A stretch of 64,000 nt of DNA, taken from NCBI RefSeq assembly GCF_001953055.1, contig NZ_CP019044.1, positions 2,728,001 to 2,792,000 of the forward strand, given 5' to 3'. The notes under the pieces were generated by a model. That model ran no database searches and was not told the DNA's origin. It worked only from the letters and a program-made list of their open reading frames with translations. This document shows positions 24,915-32,195 of the stretch, in pieces. This DNA comes from Salaquimonas pukyongi. GTDB lineage: Bacteria > Pseudomonadota > Alphaproteobacteria > Rhizobiales > Rhizobiaceae. The translations under genes were made by a program, and so were the position numbers. Position 1 is the stretch's first letter. Every line of letters starts with the position of its first letter.

Positions 24915-25627
24915 CAGGCTGTTCCCCTGACGGCAAGGCCGTTTCTTTCCTGCAGCCTGCGTGCCAGCACTTCCGAAGCTATCAACGCCATCATGGCCAC
25001 CCCAATAGAGATTATCACCAGCCGGATGGCGGAACGCTCTCCGCCCGGCACCTGCAAAAAGGCATAAATCGCCGACGGAAGGGTTTGGGTTTGGCCGGGG
25101 ATATTGGCAACAAAGGTGATGGTTGCGCCGAATTCACCCATCGCCTTGGCAAAGGCGAGGACACTGCCTGCCAGAATGCCCGGCAGGATCAGCGGCAGGG
25201 TGACTGTCAGAAAAACGGAAACCGGCGGTGCCCCCAGCGTGGAGGCGGCCTGCTCCAGCTTCATGTCCGCTGCCTCAATTGAAAGGCGGATGGCACGAAC
25301 CATCAGCGGAAATGCCATGACCGCCGCTGCCAGCACCGCACCCGTCCAGCGGAAAGCCAGAACCAAACCGAAATTTTCTTCAAGAAATTTTCCGAGAAAC
25401 CCTTGCTGCCCAAACGCCAGAAGCAGCAGATAGCCGGTGACCACCGGTGGCATGATCAGCGGCAGGTGCACCAGCCCGTTGAGCAATTGCCGTCCCGCGA
25501 ACTGCCATCGCGCCAGGGCATAGGCAATCAGGATACCTGGGGGAAGGCTGATCACGACAGCCCAGAAAGCCACCTTGAGCGACAGCGCGACCGCCTGCCA
25601 TTCCTGGGGTGCCAGCCATTCGCTCAT
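24914..25627 (-). CDS. modB: Molybdate ABC transporter permease
   Basis: A 237-residue permease with five to six TM helices and the EAA-loop segment (EQAASTLGAPPVSVFLTVTL, then GILAGSVLAFAKAMGEFGAT). It lies between modA (four bases upstream) and modC (one-base overlap) in a single operon. Confidence 0.95.
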   Translation of the reverse strand: MSEWLAPQEWQAVALSLKVAFWAVVISLPPGILIAYALARWQFAGRQLLNGLVHLPLIMPPVVTGYLLLLAFGQQGFLGKFLEENFGLVLAFRWTGAVLAAAVMAFPLMVRAIRLSIEAADMKLEQAASTLGAPPVSVFLTVTLPLILPGILAGSVLAFAKAMGEFGATITFVANIPGQTQTLPSAIYAFLQVPGGERSAIRLVIISIGVAMMALIASEVLARRLQERNGLAVRGTA

Positions 25628-25631
25628 GAAC

Positions 25632-26522
25632 TTACGAATCCCTGCCGGGCAAAGGGTAAAACCCGTGCTTTAGAAAAACTCCAGCCGCTTTCTCGCCGGT
25701 CAGGTAATCAAGCAGGGAAAGGGCTCGCGCCCGGTCAGCCTGCTTCAGCATGGCAACGGGGTAACGGATTGGTGGATGACTGCTGACTGGAAAGGTCGCA
25801 GCAACCGATACGCGCGGCTCGGCATTGGCATCGCTGGCATAGACAATGCCGAAAGGCGCTTCACCTGCCGCCACGAAGTAAAGCGCTGCGCGAACATTGT
25901 CAGCCTCCACCACATGCGGCGCAACGCTTTGCCATATGCCCAGTTTTTCAAGCGCTGCCTTGGCATATTGCCCGGCGGGAACCGCATCGGTCAGCGCCAT
26001 GGCAAGCTTTCCGCCTTCCAGCCGGCTTGCCAGGTCGAAATCCTGATCAAGCTGGAAGTTGCCCGCATTCTTTCCAGTAGAAATCAAAACAAGCCGGTTG
26101 GAAACAAGGTCGTGTCTGGTGCCTGCAACCAGCCGGCCGGCCTGTTCTGCTTCATCCATCCACCGGGGATTGGCCGAGATATAGAGGTCAGCCGGTGCAC
26201 CCTGGAGAATCTGGCGGGCCAGCAGGGAGCTGCCGGCAAAGGAAACGACCGCCTCATGGCCGCTTTCCGCCTGCCATGTACCGGTGATTTCTTCCAGGGC
26301 ATTTTTCATGCTGGCAGCGGCAAAGACCACAATCGGCCGGTTTTCCGTCGCCGCCGAGCCGCCTGACAACACTGCCCCAAAGGCGGCCACAAACACAAGG
26401 CCGGTCACTACCGCACTTCCCGCAACGGCAGGAAAGCCCCTCCGCGTGCCGCCAAACCAGCCGCGAAGCCGGGCATATCGCCGGGAAAACAGCCTGAAAC
26501 GGGAAATAATGCCGGATTTCAT
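25632..26522 (-). CDS. modA: Molybdate ABC transporter substrate-binding protein
   Basis: A 296-residue periplasmic binding protein: IVVFAAASMKNALEEI begins the mature domain, and SSLLARQILQGAPADLYISA matches the family. The N-terminus is long and basic before a hydrophobic stretch (AVVTGLVFVAAFGAVLSGG), so signal cleavage may be late. I start at the ATG 26522; the frame extends to 26633 without family likeness. The upstream 384 bases hold an inverted repeat and a direct repeat that may be operator sites. Confidence 0.9.
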   Translation of the reverse strand: MKSGIISRFRLFSRRYARLRGWFGGTRRGFPAVAGSAVVTGLVFVAAFGAVLSGGSAATENRPIVVFAAASMKNALEEITGTWQAESGHEAVVSFAGSSLLARQILQGAPADLYISANPRWMDEAEQAGRLVAGTRHDLVSNRLVLISTGKNAGNFQLDQDFDLASRLEGGKLAMALTDAVPAGQYAKAALEKLGIWQSVAPHVVEADNVRAALYFVAAGEAPFGIVYASDANAEPRVSVAATFPVSSHPPIRYPVAMLKQADRARALSLLDYLTGEKAAGVFLKHGFYPLPGRDS

Positions 26523-26568
26523 GAATAAATTGCCGGAATTTGCGTGAAGTAGGGATGTGTACGAATGG

Positions 26569-26608
26569 AAATATCGCAAGGATTTACCCGTCAAGGCAAG
26601 CGTTATTT
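26569..26608. promoter_or_regulatory. Candidate operator upstream of modA
   Basis: The arms AAATATCGC and GCGTTATTT match in eight of nine positions with 22 bases between. The half-sites resemble the CGATATAT-type half of molybdate boxes from memory, but the spacing is wider than in the known ModE box, so the assignment is tentative. Confidence 0.3.
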
Positions 26609-26781
26609 CCGCCAGTACATATCCGATACGCAATGGGGAGTTGTCGCGCCTTTACGTCTCTTGTCCTGTGATATGAACATGAAGAACTTTGCTTTCGGTG
26701 CGCAAAGGATGAAGTAGGAAGCATACGTCATGTTTTTCGCCGTCATCCTCGCCCTTGAGGCAGGGAACCAGCAAACTGCCC

Positions 26782-26820
26782 TTGGTGTCTGATCGCTGGA
26801 TTTGGTGTCTCATCGCTGGA
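26782..26820. repeat. 19-bp direct repeat with 20-bp period
   Basis: TTGGTGTCTGATCGCTGGA (26782-26800) is followed one base later by TTGGTGTCTCATCGCTGGA (26802-26820), with one mismatch. Two helical-turn-phased copies between modE and modA could bind a regulator, or may simply be a slippage product. Confidence 0.6.
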
Positions 26821-26906
26821 TAAAATTCGGCGATAACCAAGTGGCTAACTTACTGGCCGGGGGACGTCCAGGCTCAAACATACGCACGCAAGCACAAGAC
26901 CTGCTG

Positions 26907-27347
26907 TCAACGCTGCCCTTTCAGCAAGGCACAGATCCCTTCGATTTCCGCGCCGCCGGCTTCCAGCGTCTTTTCTTCCAGAGCCCGGAACAGGGAAAGC
27001 ACCTCGCGACCGGCCTCCGTCAGCGCCGCACCGCCCCCAGCTGATCCGCCGCGGCTGCTGGTTACCAGGGGCGTTGCAAAAATCGCATTCATGGTTTCAA
27101 CCAGCATCCATGCACGCTTGTAGCTCATGCCCATGGCGCGCCCGGCTGCAGCAATCGATCCGGTTTCGCCAATTAACTCCAGCAGATCGGCCTTTCCCGG
27201 CCCAAGCATCGCCTTGTGGGGTCTGGCGTTCGGATTTCTGCCGGCCCGGGCCAACGCCACTCCGTCAAACAGCAGCCTGAGGCGCAGCCTGGCCTCCATC
27301 CGGCCGGTTTGGGCACCGGCATTTTCCCCCGATTGGCGTTTCGTCAT
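26907..27347 (-). CDS. ModE-like winged-helix regulator without Mop domains
   Basis: A 146-residue protein built on the LysR-like winged helix of ModE (LLELIGETGSIAAAGRAMGM, then SYKRAWMLVETMN). The Gly/Ser-rich turn TSSRGGSAGGGAALTEAGRE is typical of ModE N-domains. The C-terminal Mop (molybdate-sensing) domains are absent, so it is the short ModE form. Directly upstream of modABC on the same strand, it probably regulates molybdate uptake or molybdoenzyme genes. Start at 27347 is chosen for GGACGA upstream; alternatives lie at 27383-27392. Confidence 0.8.
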   Translation of the reverse strand: MTKRQSGENAGAQTGRMEARLRLRLLFDGVALARAGRNPNARPHKAMLGPGKADLLELIGETGSIAAAGRAMGMSYKRAWMLVETMNAIFATPLVTSSRGGSAGGGAALTEAGREVLSLFRALEEKTLEAGGAEIEGICALLKGQR

Positions 27348-27957
27348 GGCATTTCGTCCGGTTCGACGCCAAATTCGTACCATGGGCATCATTTCCGGCA
27401 AACGGATTTGATGGAAAAACACGGGCCCCGGCGTCGCAACCCCCTGCAATCGGGATCGCTCCCGGCATGCATGCTCCCGTTGAGCAGACAATTTTCTCAC
27501 ACCATTTCAATCCTGTTTATCGATCCACGACCCAGGGTTCGCACTCCTTATTGTGACCTGAATGGCGCGGACAATGGCGTTGTAGATGCTTGAAAACCGG
27601 AAGGTTTCCGGCGCATTCCCTCCTTGCATCCGCACAAGTCCGCTCCTGCCATTCAAGCCAGAATAAAGGGTCTGAACCCTAGACAAATCAGGGCTTGTTT
27701 GGTATTGGCTGGTCATCTGGTGACGGCTGCCGTTACGGGAGCGGTGTTTTTTATCTCATCGAATACTCGCAACAGGGTGAACATCCGCAGCAACAACCTG
27801 CACTAATCTGCATCGGGATTGCGCCTGATACCGCTTGTTCCACAGGCTGGACTTGCGATTGACGTTCACAAATCCCCGATTAAATGCCAGGCAATCAAGG
27901 CCGCCAGACAGCCCACTGGAGGGCACGGCGACAGGACGATAATGAAACGGAGACAAC
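27348..27957. other. Intergenic region upstream of rpsU, no gene seen
   Basis: 610 bp between the divergent ModE-like gene and rpsU. Short open frames on both strands lack ribosome-binding sites and family features. TTGACG near 27860 could be a -35 element for rpsU but has no convincing -10 partner. I see no RNA motif I can name. Confidence 0.5.
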
Positions 27958-28176
27958 GTGCAAGTACTCGTTCGTGACAACAATGTGGACCAGGCGCTGC
28001 GTGCGCTGAAGAAGAAACTGCAGCGTGAAGGCGTATTTCGCGAAATGAAGCTGCGCAATTTCTACGAAAAACCGTCGGAAAAGCGCGCCCGCGAAAAGGC
28101 TGAGGCGATCCGCCGCGCTCGCAAGCTGGCCCGCAAGAAAGCTCAGCGCGAAGGTCTGATTCCAGGCCGCCGCTAA
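27958..28176 (+). CDS. rpsU: 30S ribosomal protein bS21
   Basis: A 72-residue bS21 with a GTG start preceded by GGAG (GTG-CAA-GTA). The protein reads [20 protein letters not shown] and ends in a basic tail. It binds the 3' domain of 16S rRNA and helps initiation. A strong intrinsic terminator follows at 28267, so the unit is monocistronic. Confidence 0.96.
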   Translation: MQVLVRDNNVDQALRALKKKLQREGVFREMKLRNFYEKPSEKRAREKAEAIRRARKLARKKAQREGLIPGRR

Positions 28177-28266
28177 GGCGTTTCTCCCGCCAGGCCGGAA
28201 GGGGGATTTCCGGCGCCTCTCCGCAAACGGCGGAGACAAGCTGTGGAATTTCGGGCACAATCCATG

Positions 28267-28299
28267 GGCGAAACGGTGAAAAACCCGTTTCGCCTTTTT
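28267..28299 (+). terminator. Rho-independent terminator of rpsU
   Basis: The perfect stem GGCGAAACGG/CCGTTTCGCC with an eight-base loop is followed by TTTTT. A smaller hairpin (GCCGGAA/TTCCGGC) precedes it near 28193. Confidence 0.85.
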
Positions 28300-28403
28300 C
28301 TTGCCGTGACGGCAACCAATAAGACGGTTTACTGGCAACCGATCAACAAAACGGCACATGGCATGCACGCTGCCCCCAAAGACAAGCTGCCTCTCAAGGA
28401 CAG

Positions 28404-29243
28404 GTGACTGCTTCCAGCGCCCGGCTCAGTACCGTGGCGGGTGCACGGACGATCGCGCTTTTTTTCGCCTGTGGCCTGGCATTGTCCGCCTGCACCACCA
28501 GCGGCATCGGCAACGCCATCGACATCGATCCCGCCCAGGGGTCAGAGGCCAACATCGCGTCGCTTTCCGCGGTCGTCGATCGTAATCCCAATTCGCCGGA
28601 GGCCTATAATGTCCGCGGCACTGCTTATGGCCGGGCGGGCCGTTACCGCGAAGCTCTTGCCGATTTCTCCCGCGCCATCGAACTTAACACACGCTTCTAT
28701 CAGGCCTATGCCAACCGGGCACTGGTCTACCGCCAGACCGGCGATTCGCGGGCAGCAATCGAGGACTATTCCAGGGCACTGAAAATCAATCCGCAATACG
28801 ACATCGCCTATATCGGCCGTGGCAATGTCTACCGCACCACCGGCAACCCGCGACAGGCGCTGCGCGACTATGAGCGCGCCATCCAGCTCGGCTCCACCAA
28901 TCCGCGCGCCTATCACTCGCGTGGCCTGATCTACCAGGCCGACGGCCAGCATCAACGCGCAATCGAGGATTTCACCACCGCAATCAGCCTGGATGCTTCA
29001 GCGCCCGAGCCCTACAATTCGCGCGGCGTCTCCTATCTTGCCATCAACGATTCCTTCAACGCCCTGGAAGATGCCAACCGGGCTTTGCGGATCAAGGAAA
29101 ACTACGCGGAGGCATGGGTGACCCAGGGGCTCGCCCTTGAGATGAAAGGCGACAAGGCGCAGGCCAGAAAGGCATTCCGCCGTGCCTATCAGCTCGACGA
29201 TTCCCTGACCGTTGCCCGCGACGGTGCCAACCGAACCCGGTAA
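28404..29243 (+). CDS. TPR-repeat lipoprotein
   Basis: A 279-residue protein with a lipobox (FFACGLALSAC, Cys30) and then about six tetratricopeptide repeats, for example AYANRALVYRQTGDSRAAIE and AYIGRGNVYRTTGNPRQALR. It is expected at the periplasmic face of a membrane as a protein-interaction scaffold. GTG at 28404 is the start, with AAGGA four bases upstream. Homologues are common in Rhizobiales; the partner is unknown. Confidence 0.86.
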   Translation: MTASSARLSTVAGARTIALFFACGLALSACTTSGIGNAIDIDPAQGSEANIASLSAVVDRNPNSPEAYNVRGTAYGRAGRYREALADFSRAIELNTRFYQAYANRALVYRQTGDSRAAIEDYSRALKINPQYDIAYIGRGNVYRTTGNPRQALRDYERAIQLGSTNPRAYHSRGLIYQADGQHQRAIEDFTTAISLDASAPEPYNSRGVSYLAINDSFNALEDANRALRIKENYAEAWVTQGLALEMKGDKAQARKAFRRAYQLDDSLTVARDGANRTR

Positions 29244-29370
29244 CTGCACTTCAGATACTGAAAACCGTTTGGACCATCCCGGTTGCCGTGGCAGAGCCCG
29301 GCTACGGTAGTATGGCATTGGCGCTGTGTTACAGTATAGTCGGGGCCTATGCGATTTGGAGGGAAAACCC

Positions 29371-29625
29371 ATGACACTTGAAAGCCTTATCATCTTCATT
29401 CTGATTGGCGCGGTTGCCGGCTGGCTCGCCGGCATACTGGTCAAGGGATTCGGTTTCGGCCTGATCGGCAATATTGTCATTGGCATTGTCGGGGCATTTC
29501 TGGCGGGAGTGATACTGCCACAGCTTGGCGTTTCCATCGGTGCGGGGATCGTCGGCGCGATTATCCACGCCACCATCGGCGCCGTCATCTTGCTGCTCAT
29601 CATCCGGCTGGTAAAACGCGCCTGA
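29371..29625 (+). CDS. GlsB/YeaQ/YmgE family membrane protein
   Basis: An 84-residue protein of three hydrophobic glycine-rich helices (LIGAVAGWLAGILVKGFGFG, LIGNIVIGIVGAFLAGVILP, then a third before LVKRA). This is the transglycosylase-associated/GlsB stress-response family. The start at 29371 follows GGAGGG; an in-frame ATG at 29326 would add a leader without likeness. Role in the membrane unknown. Confidence 0.85.
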   Translation: MTLESLIIFILIGAVAGWLAGILVKGFGFGLIGNIVIGIVGAFLAGVILPQLGVSIGAGIVGAIIHATIGAVILLLIIRLVKRA

Positions 29626-29701
29626 ATTTAGCACCGGAGTGTTTTACAGCGCTCCGGCGCTGCCGCCTTGCCAAGCGCCGTTTTCCGGGTGACAAGCAGG
29701 A

Positions 29702-30592
29702 ATGGTTTTCATTCCTCCAGATGGCGGCAGCAAGCCGTTTCGCCTGCGCCGCTCGGTGCTGTTCCTGCCGGCCTCCAATGCCCGTGCCATCGAAAAGGCA
29801 AAAACGCTTTCAGCTGATTGCGTGATTTTCGATCTTGAGGACTCGGTCGCTGAAGAAGCGCGCAAAACGGCGCACGCCAATCTCCTTGAACTGGTAAAGG
29901 GTGCCGATTTCGGCGGCCGCGAACGGATCATCCGCACGCCCGCAACTGGCTGTCCGGGATTCGATGCGGCCTTTGACGTCGCAATTCAATGTGCACCCGA
30001 CGCGATCCTGCTGCCCAAGGTAGAAACCCTTAAGCCGCTGCAAACGGCAACTGCCATGCTTGAAAAACAGGGGTCAAAGGCCGCGCTCTGGATCATGATC
30101 GAGACGCCGATGGCGTTGATGAACCTCAATAAGATTGCCGGCTCCGGCCCGCCACTTTCAGCCCTTGTTGTCGGCCCCAACGATCTTGCAAAGGCAACCG
30201 GCGTAAAAATGGAAGGGGGCCGCCCCGTGATGCTGCCCTGGCTGATGCAGGTGGTTGCAGCCGCCCGCGCCCATGGCCTTCATGTGCTCGACGGGGTGTA
30301 CAACGCCTTCAGGGACCTCGACGGCCTGGCGGCTGAATGTGCCCAGGGAGCCGCGATGGGGTTTGACGGCAAGACGCTCATCCATCCCGCCCAGATCGAA
30401 ACCGCCAATTCGGCCTTTTCACCGTCGCAGGAAGAGCTTGCCCGTGCCGAGGCGATCGTTTCAGCCTTCGCCAAGCCAGAAAATACTCACAAGGGCGCAA
30501 TCCAGATCGACGGTGCAATGGTGGAACGCCTCCATCTCGAGCAGGCCGAGAGGCTCCTTGCAGCGGCGAAAACAACAAGGAGAACGCCATGA
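29702..30592 (+). CDS. CoA-ester lyase (HpcH/HpaI aldolase, CitE-like)
   Basis: A 296-residue TIM-barrel lyase. Family markers are RRSVLFLPASN, DCVIFDLEDSVAEEAR, IIRTPATG with the conserved Arg, IMIETP with the metal-binding Glu and GFDGKTLIHPAQIE. This group includes malyl-CoA and beta-methylmalyl-CoA lyases and CitE; the precise substrate is not resolved. The DUF1737 gene overlaps its stop by four bases (ATGA). Confidence 0.88.
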   Translation: MVFIPPDGGSKPFRLRRSVLFLPASNARAIEKAKTLSADCVIFDLEDSVAEEARKTAHANLLELVKGADFGGRERIIRTPATGCPGFDAAFDVAIQCAPDAILLPKVETLKPLQTATAMLEKQGSKAALWIMIETPMALMNLNKIAGSGPPLSALVVGPNDLAKATGVKMEGGRPVMLPWLMQVVAAARAHGLHVLDGVYNAFRDLDGLAAECAQGAAMGFDGKTLIHPAQIETANSAFSPSQEELARAEAIVSAFAKPENTHKGAIQIDGAMVERLHLEQAERLLAAAKTTRRTP

Positions 30593-30795
30593 CGCGCCTC
30601 TACCGCTTCCTGACCGGCCCGGACACCTCCGAGTTCTGCCACAAGGTGACGAAAGCGCTTTCAGACGGCTGGGAGCTTTACGGCCCGCCGCAATACGCCC
30701 ACGATCCGATGAGCGGCGACATGCGCTGTGGCCAGGCGGTCATCAAGGAGGTGGAATCGGCCTACGATCCGGACAAGAGACTTGGGGAGTACTGA
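30589..30795 (+). CDS. DUF1737 family small protein
   Basis: A 68-residue protein (MTRLYRFLTGPDTSEFCHKV, then LSDGWELYGPP) matching DUF1737, whose function is unknown. It is translationally coupled to the CoA-ester lyase through an ATGA overlap, which suggests a linked role. Confidence 0.85.
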   Translation: MTRLYRFLTGPDTSEFCHKVTKALSDGWELYGPPQYAHDPMSGDMRCGQAVIKEVESAYDPDKRLGEY

Positions 30796-30837
30796 AGCAA
30801 TAACTTACGGGCTGATCGGCATGGCCGGAGCGGGTGT

Positions 30838-31335
30838 TCAGCTTTTCTGCTGCTCGTTCAACACAGCCTCATAAGATTTCTGCATGAAGTCGCACACCGA
30901 AGTAACCCCTTCCGGCATGGAAATACCCAGGTGAATGCTCCTGAGTTCGGCCATGAAGTCTTCCCACATTTTCGGCCCGCCCCTGGCAAGCACTTCGGCG
31001 CGCACGCCGAGTTCCGGGGTAGATGGGGTGTGCTCAAGACCCCATGCGCCCAGATGCACAAGTACGGGAACAAGCGATATTGCTTTTTCGCTCAGGCTAT
31101 CGATTTTCTTCTGCTTATGACCGGGATCAGGGGCGAATGTGATCAGCCCCTCGGCTTCAAGGTGTTTTAGCCGGGCGGCCAGGATATTCGTGGCGATACC
31201 TTCCAGCGAATTGACATGCAGGTCACGGAAGGTACGGCGGTTGCCGAACATCATGTCACGCAGGACGACAACACTCCAACGGTCTCCAAGCACTTCGACT
31301 GCAAGATTGATCGGGCATCCCGAGCGATGGTCCAT
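30838..31335 (-). CDS. HxlR-family transcriptional regulator
   Basis: A 165-residue winged-helix regulator: CPINLAVEVLGDRWSVVVLR is the HxlR signature with the redox-capable Cys near residue 7, followed by GIATNILAARLKHLEAEGLI. Start at 31335 has AAGGTGGAG upstream. It is divergent from a RibD-like reductase. The shared promoter region holds a perfect 16-bp inverted repeat (31352-31403), so it very probably controls that gene and itself. Confidence 0.9.
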   Translation of the reverse strand: MDHRSGCPINLAVEVLGDRWSVVVLRDMMFGNRRTFRDLHVNSLEGIATNILAARLKHLEAEGLITFAPDPGHKQKKIDSLSEKAISLVPVLVHLGAWGLEHTPSTPELGVRAEVLARGGPKMWEDFMAELRSIHLGISMPEGVTSVCDFMQKSYEAVLNEQQKS

Positions 31336-31351
31336 TCTCCACCTTATACTG

Positions 31352-31403
31352 CTTGCATTATGCAATCAGATTGCCTACCAATCAACCGATTGCATAATGC
31401 AAG
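31352..31403. promoter_or_regulatory. Perfect inverted-repeat operator of the HxlR/reductase divergon
   Basis: CTTGCATTATGCAATC (31352-31367) and its exact complement GATTGCATAATGCAAG (31388-31403) are separated by 20 bases. Each arm itself contains a TGCAT-ATGCA-like palindrome, so two dimers could bind 36 bp apart. The site lies between the divergent starts of the HxlR gene (31335) and the reductase gene (31415). Confidence 0.85.
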
Positions 31404-31414
31404 TGGAGAATGTC

Positions 31415-31990
31415 ATGAGAAAACTCGTCGTCTCGATTGTTCTTAGCCTCGACGGCTATATCAACGGCCCGGGTGGCGAATTCATTGCGCCCGAATGGTC
31501 GCCCGATCTCGACCGCTGGACCGGACGTATGATCGAACGCTTCGACACGCTGATCTACGGTCGCACGGCATGGGAAAAAATGTCCGAGTTCTGGCCACAG
31601 GCCGGGCGCGATGAAACATTACCCGAACCGACAAGAGCCCTTGCCGCCTTCATGAACGGCAGCAGAAAACTCGTCTTTTCGCGCACGCTGAACGAGGTTT
31701 CTGCTTGGGAAAACAGTAAAAAGGCAGAGGGGGCATTCAATGAGGTGATTGCGCGGGAAAGGGAACGTGAGGGCAAGGACATGGTGATCTTCGCCGGTGC
31801 CTTGATGGCTCAATCTGCCCTGCGGAGCGATGCCGTCGACGAGCTTTGGCTCCTCACCTTGCCGGAACTCTTCGGCCATGGAACCCGGTTGTTCGAAGGC
31901 CATAACCTGAGGCGAAAGCTCTCCCTTTTGGAAATCGAGCGCATGGATACCGGCGCAGTCCTGACCCGTTACGCCATCAACCCAGTCTGA
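31415..31990 (+). CDS. Dihydrofolate reductase-fold (RibD C-terminal) protein
   Basis: A 191-residue protein of the RibD_C/YyaP group: MRKLVVSIVLSLDGYINGPG, LIYGRTAWEKMSEFWP and LPELFGHGTRLFEG. Such proteins bind NADPH and reduce pterin-like or other small molecules; the substrate here is unknown. Start at 31415 follows GTGGAG. It is divergent from, and likely repressed or activated by, the HxlR regulator through the adjacent operator. Confidence 0.87.
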   Translation: MRKLVVSIVLSLDGYINGPGGEFIAPEWSPDLDRWTGRMIERFDTLIYGRTAWEKMSEFWPQAGRDETLPEPTRALAAFMNGSRKLVFSRTLNEVSAWENSKKAEGAFNEVIAREREREGKDMVIFAGALMAQSALRSDAVDELWLLTLPELFGHGTRLFEGHNLRRKLSLLEIERMDTGAVLTRYAINPV

Positions 31991-32098
31991 CCGGCTACCC
32001 TTGCGGTCAAGGATGGTTCAAGCCGCAAGACCACATCCATCAGGATGATCATCGACACACCAATAAGCGATCTGCCGACTGCGCGTTGACCTTTTGAC

Positions 32099-32127
32099 AA
32101 AAAAACTGCCCCCTGTTTTTGGGGGCA
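32099..32127 (-). terminator. Intrinsic terminator of the aminotransferase gene
   Basis: On the minus strand the stem CTGCCCCC/GGGGGCAG with a seven-base loop is followed by six T. It lies 69 bases after the aminotransferase stop. Confidence 0.75.
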
Positions 32128-32135
32128 GGTCTCAT

Positions 32136-32179
32136 ACAATCGGGCTGCCAGCCAAACGCAATCGGGCTGCCAGCCAAAC
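32136..32179. repeat. 22-bp tandem duplication
   Basis: The unit CAATCGGGCTGCCAGCCAAA plus CG occurs twice head to tail (32136-32157 and 32158-32179) without mismatch. It lies in the 3' untranslated region of the aminotransferase gene, before its terminator, and contains the hairpin-prone GGCTGCCAGCC. Confidence 0.8.
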
Positions 32180-32195
32180 GCTGACAATTACAGGT

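Larger units (their letters stand above)
26523..26906. other. modE-modA intergenic region with repeats
   Basis: This 384-bp region contains a near-perfect inverted repeat (AAATATCGC at 26569-26577, GCGTTATTT at 26600-26608) starting 47 bases upstream of the modA start. Further away is a tandem direct repeat of TTGGTGTCTSATCGCTGGA (26782-26800 and 26802-26820, 20-bp period). A 53-62 codon minus-strand frame (26652-26840) exists, but I cannot support it as a gene. Confidence 0.5.

Noticed and set aside
26640-26780. Molybdenum-cofactor riboswitch upstream of modA
   Set aside because: I could not fit the conserved stems of the Moco motif; only scattered short matches.
26652-26840. Small minus-strand ORF between modE-like gene and modA
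   Set aside because: No ribosome-binding site, no family likeness, and it runs through the direct repeat.
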